From Halictus rubicundus (taxonomy: Eukaryota > Arthropoda > Insecta > Hymenoptera > Halictidae), in the NCBI RefSeq assembly GCF_050948215.1, contig NC_135151.1, positions 10,890,220 to 10,954,219 on the forward strand: a DNA stretch of 64,000 bases, in the 5' to 3' direction. The notes beneath the pieces are model-generated. The model was not told where the DNA came from and searched no databases. It saw nothing but the letters and a program-made list of their open reading frames with translations. Shown piece by piece: positions 1 through 11,779 of the stretch (the first letter of the stretch is position 1; each line of letters starts with the position of its first letter). A program made the position numbers and the translations under genes.

Positions 1-489
1 ATACATGTTATATGTCCCTTTTTAAATATTCATTATACATTAAAAATAAGTATAATTAATATAGGCACAGTAATTGACTCCCTGACCCTATGTACGAATT
101 TCGTAGATCTAATATCAATATAATAAATACATTCAGAAACTGTTTTCGTTTCGCTAAAAAATACTTATTGAAATACAATTATTGAACAAAAAAGGAAACA
201 AATAATCAATCTTTCCAAGACTAAAAGTTATTCTATGAATTTCTTCTGCGCAGCGAAAGGGTCGAATAAATCAGTGACCTCTTTCTCGCTCAATAAAATA
301 CAAGTTCGTAGTTCTAGCGAATTCAAAATACAGTAATGCCTCGATACATGTAAAAACATTAAGACTGATGCGTCACTTATATCGTGCACAGACACAATTC
401 CTTGATCTCTTAACTCTAGCGTCGAACGTAGAAAATGATAAACAGGTAAACAAAACATCTACACGAACCATTTTTGTTTCCAAATATTT

Positions 490-875
490 TTAAATCCATG
501 AAATTTTTATCAACATATTCGTGGCATTTTTCCGATTGAAACGACACAATTTGGATCACATTTTTAATTCACGATACAGCAGAACCTCGATTATCCGAAC
601 CGATATCAGAATTTCTCCTCTTCCGAATACGCGTTGCACATGTAAATAATTTCATCTAAAGCACATGTAACACGGCTTGTTGTTCAAATCAATAAAAATT
701 TAATCAGTTAATCAATTCCAATTTAAATTCAGTTATCGTCAATTCGGATAATCGAGGTTCTACTAAATCGTCAATTAAATAAATAAATAGGATAGAAATT
801 GTACCGTGTTTGGTATCAATTTAATCAGAAAAATGTCACAACTATATTCGTCAAAGTTTCATTACTTGGAATCGG
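490..875. mobile_element. Inverted-repeat element hosting the pogo-like MITE
   Basis: Arms ATCAACATATTCGTGGCATT near 509 and ATGTCACAACTATATTCGTC near 833 are imperfect inverses. The same family lies in the V4 intron (35443-35705). Confidence 0.55.
577..765. mobile_element. pogo/Tigger-like MITE
   Basis: Inverted ends CAG(C/T)AGAACCTCGATTATCC, TA at the left flank. 189 bp. It is inserted within a second inverted-repeat element (arms near 490-560 and 800-870). Confidence 0.8.
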
Positions 876-912
876 TATTGTTTCAGTGATATCACAGTGA
901 CTCACAGTAATA

Positions 913-1048
913 CAGTTTTTTCTCGATATACGTCGCACATACCTGGCTGATAAAGTGTAAACACAATACGGGTCGGGGACGACGATTATCGTGGATCAAA
1001 GAATAGTATCTCCTGGACGATATGTTGACATATATCGAAAAAACACTG
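913..1048. mobile_element. Family-A MITE, short copy
   Basis: CAGTTTTTTCTCGATATACG at the left, ACATATATCGAAAAAACACT at the right, TA on both sides. 136 bp. Confidence 0.8.
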
Positions 1049-1559
1049 TATTCGGACACCTTTAAAAGGACGCTTCCTTTTTGAAATATTGGACCGTACA
1101 GTTTTCCTTGTTTTTTTTTCTTTGTGAGAAGTTATAACAATTAGTTTATTACACGACGAGAACAAAAAATTTTGAAAAAATTGCAATTTGTCGGAATTAC
1201 AGAGAAAACATTAAAAGTTGTTGTTCACAACCTTTTTATGTGGGCCTATATTGAAAACTTTGAAAAATACATTTCGTAGATACGTATCAATCGTACATAT
1301 TCTAGAAATCTCATCAAAATGAAAAATGATTCACTGTATCTAATGATGTATCGTGTTGCTTAATATCATGCAGATCTGTTTCGCACATATGGAGACATGA
1401 CCGTACCACGAGTTGTACACTCTATTGTGCAAGGAGTCACAGGAACCAGAAGACGACTGTACCGCGCGAAAAACAACAGATCACACGGTGATCAGATCAG
1501 GGATGCAACAGAGACGATCGTAGGTGACCGAGGGACAGAGGTAGATTGGTGGCTCTTAC

Positions 1560-4500
1560 CTTTGGCAGTGGATACGTGTCTGGCAGCGAGAGAACAGGTG
1601 GCGAACTGGGTGCGTCGGTTTCGGCGGTCAAGCCGGGGGTGTTTGGTGTTAGAGGGTTCAAGTTGGCGGTAGCCGAGGAGACGGTGACGGTGCCGGTGAC
1701 GGTGACTTTCGCCGGCCGATTCGGGACCTCCTTCGAGGCACGGTGGTCGGCGAGTAGCTTGTCGAAGGTTTTGCTCCTGCCGACGACCGTCCGCCGCAAC
1801 GAGACCGTGTGCGCCTTGCAGGTGAGCGACCTGGTGCACGGTTTCCCGGTCTCCTCGTTCCAGACCCCGCAGTGCCGGTCGGGATCGTACTCGCGATCCT
1901 TGAGCAACGACCGGTCCGTTTTGAGCCTTTTCCGGCGAGGCTGGCCCGCTGTTCCCGGGCTTTTCACGGGACTCGAGGACACCACCGGTCCGATCGCGTT
2001 CGTCGTCTGCACCGGAAGAGACTCGAGCGGCGACCTCGGCGACGAGTTCACCGGCAACGACGCTGACAAACCCGCTGGCACTATCGGCTGTTCCCCAGCT
2101 CGTTTCACGCTCGTGTGGTTGATCTTGTTCCCGGTGGTGATCTGCGACGGCTGTTGTTGTTGTTGCTGTTGTTGTTGTTGCTGCTGTTGCTGTTGCTGCG
2201 CCTTCTTCAGCTTCGACACCTTGCAATACGGCGTTTTCACAGGAGGCTTTACGGCCGGAGTGGAAGGAGGCGGGAAAGTGACCGTGCCGGAAGGATGCCG
2301 ACTTTCTGCAGCAGAACATCGGGCCACGTTTAGAATATTCTCATGCAAATACACGTAGGGACAACGCACCCCGAACTAGATTTTCTCTAACCCTTTCGTT
2401 ACTGTTGCCTTTGAAATTATGCTTCCGGTGTACTGTTGAAACCTATAGGCGCGCTCCCATTACGTTGCTCGAGATGAACTGAAGGCGCCTATAGGCGTAC
2501 GGAATAGGGTACACGTAGACTCCCGTATAATGCGATTAGAAAATTGTTTATTAAGACTATACAGGGTGACTCATAAATACAGTCGAATACTACGGGGAGT
2601 AAATCTACAAGCCAAAACAAGGAAAAAATGTCATAGGAATATGTGTTCGAAATTTTGTCTGCTTCGCATCGATGGACATTATTTGTAAACATTAGATAAG
2701 GTCAAGACGCACTAACACGTACAGTATCGTGTGTAGACAGGAGGCGGGCACTTCGAACATTTTCTTTAAATTAACCATATCACAAAAACTAACTTCATAT
2801 AACGTTTTTTACTTGTTTTGGTGTGTAGATTTACCCCCTGAAGTATTCGAATGTATTTATGAATCGCCCTGTACACGAAGGGAGGGGGGTGTCCCATTCC
2901 AAGCGATTCCCTCGAATATCTCTGAAATTGTTAATGATATCGAAAAGTGTCTCAAACAAAAGTTATATGGTTTCGAGGGGAGCACAATTCTACGTTAATA
3001 GATTTTTGTAGGTGGAGGAGCAGAGAGTGTATGAAGGTCACTTTGAATTTTTGTAATGGAACCATGTATGTATGTTAACCTTCTTATATCGAAAAACTAT
3101 TGGTTTAGGTGATGTTTCAATTCTAATACTACGAAATAGCACTAGCGGTGCAATATTCACTAGTGACACATTCTTTTTTAACAGTTTTGTTGTCGTGTTA
3201 TACGGGAGCCTACTGTAGTTGTTAACCCTTTGCACTCGAGTGGTGACTCTGATGCACCACTAGAAATTATTGTAGCATTATTTCAAAGAAATTACAAAAA
3301 ATATTACAAAATTTCTATTTAATAGATTACTAAACATTTAATTATTGTATGTGGTAATCGGATTAGTTTCGTATGAATAAAATGAAAATATTCCAAGACG
3401 GAAGAAAAATTTAGTTTTAAAATGAAAATAGCGCCGAGTGCAAAGGGTTAATCGGCCATATTAAGCATCGTACATGAAGAATAGGCTGACCATTGTGCTC
3501 ATTCAAGCGTATAGGAATTTTTTAGTAGGCAATTCTTATTTTTAAGCAATTTACATTCATTAAGGCTGGCTACTGGGCAAGAGACAAACTGGAGTATATT
3601 TACTTTAACTTTTTTTGTTTAGTTTAGGTTTAGAATCAACATCTTTGGTTATTAGCAACTACCGAGTGGTTGAGTCTCAACGTTGTTTATTACATGTTTT
3701 TTAACACTGAGGGTTTCTTTTAATTCTGACGAAATCTTGACTTTCCTTCTTGCACAATTTAGTGTTGGACAATCCCGAAAGATACGATTTACTGTCAATG
3801 ATTTGAACGAACATTAAAAAAAGTTTAGTTTTATTGTGAAATTAACATATGTACTAACAATTCAGTGCAAAATACGAATAAATAAATAATGTGAGTTTAA
3901 TACAATAAGATTCAGTGTTTTGACCATTTTAATATACTTTCTGAAAAATTTTGCATACAACAATGTAGGTCGCGGTTGAATTTCTATCGTATGCCGTGCG
4001 CAATATGTATCAAAATTTATTGAGTCGAAAGAGTTAATTAAACAACCAAACGACCGATTTTTACACAATTTTAGTATGATTTGATGCCGTAAAATATATT
4101 CGACGGGTATTCTTTTTATATCTGCAGCAGTCCACTTTGAAAAAACATTTTTATATACAGAACTCAACTACTTTTTAGCTTGAATTTTTTGTGAATTTTC
4201 GTTGCAAATTGTTGTTTTTAAGAATTCTTATGTAAGTAATTTTATTCAATTAGAATTTTATATAATTCACTTAAGTTATTTCAGGGCAGGATGAAAATAG
4301 ATTTTGTGTACAAAGGCCCAGACAATGTTTGAAAACAAAAACGCATTGCTAAGGTAAAGCTAATCCGAGAAACAAGAAAAACAAAAAAAAAACAATAAAG
4401 AGCATAGAATACAGATTGCACACTTTTCTAGCATTGCTTATACAATTCTTTAGCATAATATACGAATAATTTATGCACAGTTCTTTTCAAAATTTATTCC

Positions 4501-6264
4501 AACACAATTGAGCTGCAGCTTAAAACATGTTTTACTAATATTAACATTTTCCGAGATATTTTACCAAACATTTCTAGCTTCAAAAACTATTTTCACCTAC
4601 TCAAAATGTAGACTTGCAGATACAAAAAGATACTTGTAGAATACATTTTGAGCATTCTATTATACTAAAAGTGCATAAGATCAGTGTGTGTGTTGCTTGT
4701 CTGTTTTCACTTTTTAGGCTCAGAAGAGGTGCTTATGAATGCTAAATACTAAGTCAATACATTCAGAAAGCTTAATAATATGCTATTTACATGATACTTA
4801 ATTGGAGCATGAATTTGAGTGGATGATGTACATATATCCATTGATGCTAGTTTCTAATATTACCAGTTTCTTCTTTTGAAATGGATCTTGAATGTGTAGT
4901 TAAAATTAGAATAGTCTCTTGTGAAATGGCGTGTTTGTTCAAATATCAAAACCAATGTAAGGAATAATACGTCTAAATAACATACCCATATGCTGAATAA
5001 GGGCTTGTGGTTTGACTATGGCATGGCATGTTTCGCATACAACCGTGTAAAAAGTATCTCTTTCTGGGCAGAATCCATATAAATCAATGTCTGAAACAAA
5101 AATTACTTAGTTAGAGGAAAAGCGTAAATTATGCACGTCAGATTATCTTGTACTCAAGATACTGAATCAAAACAGCACGTATTAAATATTAAAAAATCTT
5201 TACCTTCTGCCGCAAGGCGTGTAACAGAGGTGGAACGTTGACCGTCTCCTTCGTCATCACCTAAAACAAACCAAGTCCTTTTATGAAACACATAGTACAA
5301 TATTCAATGCATGATATAAATATACACTTTATCCAAAAATCATTTCAAATCTACAAAACATATGTCATTAACTTCATAGATACTCTACAACCATTTATAT
5401 AGAGAAAGAAAAAAAAGTAAGGAAAAGAAAGTATCGCATCTGATTCTTTACGTAAAATGAAAGCATTCAAATTCCTTCCACTATATTTATAACTACTGTA
5501 TCACTGCAGATTACAATTTATTCTATTTTTCCCATGAAATCCTACCATCATTCATCCTTACCATTCACGAAAGCAAAATATGAAATAAAAAACACAAACT
5601 TCTGTGTAAACAGAGTTTATTATGTTTACATTTTTTACATGCACAATCTCTCCAAAAAATATCCCAGGGAAGGGGCGAAAGAGACGGAAAGATCGAATAT
5701 ATAACAAATACGATAGTGTACATATATGTGTATATATGTATATATATATGTAATTATTTCAAGGGCAATGGAGGGATCAGCGATCGCGTCCGCTCAAGAT
5801 CGTTAGACCGGGGGATCGAACGGAAGATCCATGTCAGACCGTCTGCGGGCCGTTTGTTTTTCACGGTCGGTATTCTGTTTCTGAATTACATAAGTGTCAA
5901 GTAAAAAGGTATGCGACGAGGCTCGCGTTGGTTGATCGCGGATCTAGGGGTGATCGACTTTGCCGGGCGATCATCGGCGACGTTCTTTACCCCGAGATAA
6001 AAATGGTGTGCGAGGGGGGTAGACGGTAACGTGACGGGGCCGTGCGTCAAGTCCGCGAACAAAGGAGCATCGAAGTTGAGGTTAGGTAGACTGTAGCTGG
6101 ACGCTCGCCGTTGTCGCGTTCGGGCCAGCGACAGCGAACGAACGAACGAGCTTCTCGATGATTATTGCAGCGCACTTACTCAACGGCTTGTCTCGTCCGA
6201 TTCTTTCGATCCAGCTGGACCAGGGCTGGCCGTGAAAGAATGTTGGGCTGTCACTTCCCGACAT
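1560..6264 (-). CDS. Atxn7: Ataxin-7 (SAGA subunit), 5' four coding exons, incomplete
   Basis: Coding exons read on the minus strand are 6264-6180, 5260-5204, 5090-4986 and 2305-1560. Frames join as phases 1, 1, 1 and 0 with GT-AG borders (donors GTAAGT, GTAAAG, GTATGT, GTAAGA), giving 331 codons. Visible parts: the N-terminal GQPWSSWIERIG motif (residues 12-23), matching the start of ataxin-7; a finger with GFCPERDTFYTVVC, ligands Cys66, Cys69, His81 and His86 (C-x2-C-x11-H-x4-H, the ataxin-7 spacing); a 16-Gln tract; and the SCA7 domain at about residues 215-275 (HCGVWNEETGKPC, LTCKAH, RSKTFDKLL). The known family role is tethering the Ubp8/USP22 deubiquitinase module to SAGA in the nucleus. 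The frame is open at a good donor at 1559, so the C-terminal part should lie at positions below 1560 or outside the window. I found no further convincing exon. The 2.7-kb intron 3 is full of MITEs. Confidence 0.9.
2151..2198 (-). repeat. Polyglutamine tract in ataxin-7 exon 4
   Basis: Sixteen consecutive Gln codons, a mixture of CAA and CAG (CTG and TTG on the plus strand). The mixed codons make this less expansion-prone than a pure CAG run. It lies between the C2H2 finger and the SCA7 domain, not at the far N-terminus as in human ATXN7. Confidence 0.95.
2512..3215. mobile_element. pogo-like element with a nested MITE, ataxin-7 intron 3
   Basis: Outer ends GTAGACTCCCGTATAA near 2515 and TTATACGGGAGCCTAC near 3197 are inverse. 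A second MITE (2562-2871) sits inside. Confidence 0.65.
2562..2871. mobile_element. MITE with ~50-bp inverted ends
   Basis: CAGGGTGACTCATAAATACA at the left and TGTATTTATGAATCGCCCTG at the right are imperfect inverses, continuing inward through GTAAATCTACA / TGTAGATTTAC. Confidence 0.8.
3226..3447. mobile_element. TTAA-type (piggyBac-like) MITE
   Basis: TTAA at 3222-3225 and 3448-3451, 13-bp inverted ends CCCTTTGCACTCG / CGAGTGCAAAGGG. 222 bp, non-coding, ataxin-7 intron 3. Confidence 0.88.
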
Positions 6265-9200
6265 TGCCAGTGGCGCTCGCGTTGTGAATGAAACACGATG
6301 CGATTTCTTATGTGTATATAGCGAGGCGAAAGTGTTTTGGGTGCCGGGCCGCGTGGACTGTCAGGTACGGCGGATCGCGTGCAGTCGTCTGCCTTTCCCT
6401 CGACACGCCGATTTCTCGAACACATTTAGCCCCTTTGATGAATTACGCGTCCCGTTTGATGAATGGAGAAAAGCTACCGTACGCGGATCCCGTCTGGCAT
6501 ACCCCTGTCGGGAAACATCTCCGGAACGGTTCGAGAGATTTTTTTTATGTCGCCTTCTTGCTCGCCTGTACGCCCGAGTACGAGTAACACGCTTCGGCGT
6601 ACCGCACGCACGCACGGTTATTACTGAGATTCTCGCCGCTGCATTGGACAGACTGACCGTGACGTCACTGACGTGCAGCCGACTTACCCGTGCGCAACTG
6701 GGACGGCGATCCAATCAGATGCCGCCGTTTCCTACACCGTGTCGTGCCTCGTTGTCGCACCTTATTGGCTGTCGCGCGCCGCTCAGCAGGTGGATTGAAC
6801 ATTTAAATATCTTTTTCGTAAATCAAATCTGTTTCAGGCAGAAAACTTTGGAACACCATGTATTAGAATCACTTTAGCTTTTCTTATCATGAAAACTTTC
6901 GCTATGCACGCTTGTATCTATTTTAATTCTTTCGGAGCTAGGTATTCAAAATCAAATTCCGAAAGATTCAAAGCGGTTCACAGAACGCCGCGATGTCAGT
7001 CGATACTGATTCTTAAGACTTTATTCGCGGCTTTCTCCATTTCGTTATTTCTCACAAAATCGGACACTCTACCGATTCAGATTTTATTCAACTTTGGTAC
7101 GTTGTAGCCTTTAGGACATCTGAACGAATATCAAAGGATTTTTCGAAATCTTAAAAATAGTTTTGCAGACGTGTAAAGTGCTTTTTTTCATTCAATTATA
7201 AAGGCTGAACTAACAAACCAATGAAAATGAGTTTTCAGATGCTTATAGTGAAAATATAAGCCTATCTAATAAAAGTTATTTCAGTTGGAAAACATTTTTT
7301 TCACCATTTATTTTGCAATTGTTTTAAACAAATGCGATGTTTACGTAGCAGGGAAAAATTGAAAAACTTGAAAGAAATTAGGATATAGCCCCAAGTGTCT
7401 CTTTTGCAAACCCGTTTTTAAAAATAGGGTAGTTTAAAATTCGCGAAATGAAAATTATTTGAAGTGAACGCTGCACCACGATATACATATTCTTTTGGAC
7501 AACCGACGCGAGGGACGAGCAGCGGCCTGGCGGCTATACCTGCCGTTGCATTGTTATACTATATATGCGACCGTTGCCTGATTTAATACCCGTACAAATT
7601 ATTTGGAAACCGGACTCTTTGTCGATAATATTAATTGTTGGAAACATTTACTAGCACTGCTCACTGGAACACGTTCCACTGGGAAATTATATATGGTAGA
7701 AAGTGTGAAGGACGTGTATTATGTTTTATAATCAATAACTAAATAAATTACCCACGGGGACACTTGAAGCTATGCATCCTAATTTTTTTCAAATTTCTCA
7801 ATTTTCCTTTGCTATGAAAATACTGCATTTGTTTAAAACAATTGTAAAATAAATGGCGAAGAAAAAATCCATTTTAAACTGAAATAATTTTTATTAGATA
7901 CACTTATAGTTTCACTACAATCACCTGAAGACTAATTTTTATGGATTTTCTAGTTCAGCCGTTATAATTTAATGAACAAAAGTTGACTCTTTATTTTACC
8001 CGTCTGTAAAACTAACAATGTTTAAGATTTCGATAAATCCTTCGATATTCGTCCGTAGTTTTCTAAAGACGACGACAACGTATTCAAATTTCAGGATAAT
8101 CCGAACCTCTACTTCGAAAAGTGTCCGATTTCGCATGGAATGACCCAGCTTTATTGCAAGAGAACAATTGTTCCATTGTGGAATACCATTTTAGGGTACC
8201 GTTAATTTTAATTTTCGCGTCAATAGAACCTGAATCGAAATTACTTTATTGCAGCGGACCTTGTTGTAGTCTGACCTCCAGGTAATGCGACCCAGGCTCA
8301 ACTCCGAACGCAGGTAGCGCGACTCAGGCCCGACCGTACAGTTCATCGGTTCCTACACCTTTTTCGTACCGTACCGAGCAACAAAAGTTCCAACTTGCTG
8401 ATGGATGGACTGCTGGTTCACCAAAACCGTATAAAAGCCGACCGAAAAACTCCACACAATCGGCCTTGACCAGAACAGAACGAAACGCTGACCGTTGGCA
8501 CTCCGGCATTTTCTATTTCGTCAATCAAATGAAACGCGGACGCGTATGACGAACGCAAAACGTATACCAGTTACCGTATATCAGTTAACTCCTCGTATCA
8601 AGGATTTACGATCCTTGACAAGTCATTCCGCAATCCATGAGGAAGCAACAACATTTTTCTTTTTTAATGTAGAACACATTTTCGAAACTTTATCCTTGAA
8701 AGAAGTGAAGAAAAACTAATTATTCTGAAATTTTAAAGTACACTTCCGATGAAAATATTATTTTATCTGTGGTATTATTAACATCGTTTTACGACATAAT
8801 AATATGATATTAGAATCTCTAGATAAAAAAAGAAAACTCCTAATCAGTCAAAGATAAAGCTGAATACAAATAACAAATATTCTCTTCTATACTACGCAAA
8901 ACACATTAAAAAAAAGAAATCATAAGCCGAGACGTCAGCCTTGAACCTGTTTATTACCACAACACACTTCCTCCATTCCAGTCTCTAATTAGAATATCTC
9001 ATTGGAGGATATGTAAGCATTCATACAGAACTCAGGCGGAACATTTCATATCTATTAACCAATTATGTTATGAGGTGTCGTGGGAATGACACAAGTCTTT
9101 TGTCATTATTTTTAAATTGTTTACTATATTCAATTTTTTAACATAAAAATGAATAATATTTCTTATAAATACATGAATGTAAATGCATGCACATGGTCGT

Positions 9201-9668
9201 TGATGGAAATGTTTCTAAATGTTTTTTTACAATAATTCCTCAAGATCGTCTATATTCGACTCCACACATTAAGAGGTAATTATTTAATTAAATGCTATTT
9301 CCGTAGAATTTTGTCGACTTCTTTTTACAGGAAAACACAAACTGGTTTCATAAACTGTTAGTCAGCAACAAAGATTCCAGGGGCGCTCGGATCAATTCCC
9401 TTACTGTTTAAAAATGGAAATAATTTATAAAGAAAGATCGAATAGCGTTAATTTTCTTATCACAATCCTCTAAATGATTTATTTGATCCATTTTCGTTAA
9501 ACGCAGACTTAGAATCCGTATTTTAAAAAGTCTTGGGAGATTACTCCTGTGTCGGTACAGTAGATCTCGTCATTTCACGAAAGAGTAAAGCGTGATTAGC
9601 AGAATCACGATGGCAGTGCTGTCGTCCCTCGTGAACTTTTCCAATTTCTTAATAACAGATTCTCTCTG
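6265..9668. other. Intergenic; ataxin-7 upstream region and a large fold-back
   Basis: The first ~550 bp (6265-6820) are GC- and CpG-rich and probably contain the ataxin-7 promoter and 5' UTR. Overlapping open frames there on both strands look compositional. The rest is AT-rich; 7050-8135 is an inverted repeat listed separately. No gene recognised. Confidence 0.5.
7050..8135. repeat. 1.1-kb imperfect fold-back (inverted repeat)
   Basis: Two ~390-bp arms (7050-7440 and 7745-8135) are imperfect reverse complements around a ~300-bp loop. Matching landmarks are GCAATTGTTTTAAACAAATG at 7316 with its complement near 7827, AAATCGGACACT near 7056 with AGTGTCCGATTT near 8119, and CGAAATCTTAAA near 7145 with TTTAAGATTTCG near 8021. 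No transposase frame in the loop. Confidence 0.75.
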
Positions 9669-10070
9669 TTAATAAGATCTATAGTTCGTCTGCATCTGCG
9701 TGGTTGGCGCAGCGGTTTGAGTTCGGTGTCTCATATCGCCGCGGTGCTCCTGAATTTGAATCCAGTTCAAGTACCAAAATGGCTGCTTCTCTCTCGGCCA
9801 GGTCTTGATCCGGTTAATTAGTTCAATGTCACCGAGTGCATCGACTGGCAAGTCGAACGGTATCGCTGTGGTGGTGCTCGGAAACGAAGTAACACGATCA
9901 ACTACGTTTATTCGATTTCCCAGAGACGATATTCCTCCTGCCGCTTGCTGCGCTTCGAGGTATTGCGGTAGAACCTGAGGGTAGCGACTTCGATCAGCAC
10001 TTCCAGCGTAGGGCGGCCTCTGAGAATGCACCACGCAAAAGATGGCGAAGAAAATTGCAACGTGTTTCAT
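9669..10070 (-). CDS. Small secreted protein, unknown function
   Basis: The product is 133 aa from the ATG at 10070-10068 (MKHVAIFFAIFC...) to TAA at 9669. I chose this ATG because a clean acceptor (TTTATTACAG) ends right before it, so an upstream non-coding exon is likely. An in-frame ATG 5 codons upstream would lie in that intron. Residues 1-16 form a typical signal peptide ending VHS, with mature start QRPPYAG. The rest is soluble and Cys-poor, with no membrane segment. A conserved-looking aromatic block, KQPFWYLNWIQIQEHR, lies near the C-terminus. I recognise the overall shape as a small secreted insect protein but not a named family. A possible polyadenylation signal (TTTATT on the plus strand) is at 9478-9483. 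Confidence 0.65.
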   Translation of the reverse strand: MKHVAIFFAIFCVVHSQRPPYAGSADRSRYPQVLPQYLEAQQAAGGISSLGNRINVVDRVTSFPSTTTAIPFDLPVDALGDIELINRIKTWPREKQPFWYLNWIQIQEHRGDMRHRTQTAAPTTQMQTNYRSY

Positions 10071-11312
10071 CTGTAATAAATTCATGAATTTCGTATTATT
10101 TCGTGAGATTTTATTTTAAGGATAATTAGTGAAAATTTATGGTTTTTTTTTACAGTGATATTAACATAACTCTTAACTTTATTCTCCATTTCTTTCAGAA
10201 CCGAGTATGAAAAAATACCAAAGTCATTCGCTGTTTTTACATTAAATGCTTGCCATTGCTGACAAAAATTGAAACGTCTGAAATGAAACTTTTTTTTTAT
10301 TCTTAAACTAGAAGCTATTATCTAAAATGTAGCGTAGAATTTTGAAGAAATTCAATCATTTACAGAAATAAGAGAAGTTTGAAGTTGCTCTTTACGTTCA
10401 AAAGTCAATTTTAATCATTTATAACTTAGAAAATATTCGAGATATCAAGAAAGTCCTACGGTACATTTTAGATAATAGTTTGAGAATAAACAAATTGTTC
10501 GCTTCCGTCGTTTTGATTTTTGTCAGTAATAATTCGAGCACCCACTCTATATTTCCTTTCATTGACTTGATACTATTTTTGTTTGAATATCATTTCATTA
10601 CAAGAAAAACATGTTTTAAGTTCGCCACACTTGTTTATCATGGAATAAAAAAATTTCTGTGACCTGTGACCTTTTTAAAAGAAGCATGAATATATAAACA
10701 CGTTCATTATCCACGTTCATAATTAGAACTTCTTTAAAATGTGTATAGATGCATATTGATCTGTAACAATGACAAAACTGCATCTATTTAGACTTTCTGC
10801 AATGTTTATTGCAATATGTGCTTCACGAAAGAAGTTCATCCGAAAATTTCTGATGAAATAATTTTCATAATTTCGTCAATTACCAACACAAAATTAGAAC
10901 CTTATCGTTTCGACAGGTTCGAAATGTTTATTTAATGTCTATTTATTATTTATTATATCCCCTTGCCTCTTGGATTTCACAAAGACCCTCTTCGCTCTGA
11001 CACACTTTTATATAATATATTAGTTCGTTATCGCACATATGATATAATATCATATAAAACAAATTATCCTGTGTTAACTATACAGACTATAAACTATCTA
11101 CGAATTTTAAACGAAACTTAAAATGATCTTTGGTTATAATTATACTGCGGAATTTTGCGCAACATCTAATACATTAATGTTCTTAAATTTCTTTAATCAG
11201 TTCACTGCTTGAAGTTGCATTTGCTCATTTTTGTCATAAATAGACTGCGGCTTTTTATTCAAAATAAAAATTGTGGCCATTAATTCCAAGATAGGAGCTA
11301 CGCAGAAAAGTA

Positions 11313-11779
11313 CAGTCAAACCTGTTTTTGTGCGGTCCTTTTCTATGCAAATTTTATTTTGTGCGGTCCTTTTCTATGCGAATTTTATTTTGTGCGATTT
11401 GTTTTGTGCGATTTTCTTTTATGCGGTATATGAATGCCAACGGTGTTGGCATTATAATACCCTTGTAATGTTCTCATCACAAGAAGATGCGCGTTTTGGA
11501 CTACGACGAGCAGTATTGAATTATGTGCATTTTGAAAATTTCTCCATGTTTAAAATGAGAAATTAAATTTTTTTCAAATGTTTCCATGTGTAATTTAATT
11601 GTTTATTTTATTTGGAAAGCACTTTCCAAACATGCGGTTCCTCTCCACCGCATAAAAAAATTTTCTTTAATATGTTGTAAAAAAGTATTTGTTACAGCTA
11701 TTTATGAAGTTTCTGAATATTTTTTTGTGCAGTTTCTTTTATACGGTCCCTATCTACCGCACCAAAACAGGTTTGACTG
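11313..11779. mobile_element. pogo-like MITE with internal tandem repeats
   Basis: Inverted ends CAGTCAAACCTGTTTT(T)GTGC with TA on both sides, 467 bp. Near 11329-11410 a ~33-bp unit containing GTGCGGTCCTTTTCTATGC is repeated directly. Confidence 0.85.

Noticed and set aside
1546..2358. 270-codon open frame antisense to ataxin-7 exon 4 (contains a poly-Cys run)
   Set aside because: The poly-Cys run is the complement of the poly-Gln codons; the sense frame carries the SCA7 domain.
6284..6877. 197-codon open frame upstream of ataxin-7
   Set aside because: Lies in the GC-rich upstream region with overlapping frames on both strands and no domain or splice logic.
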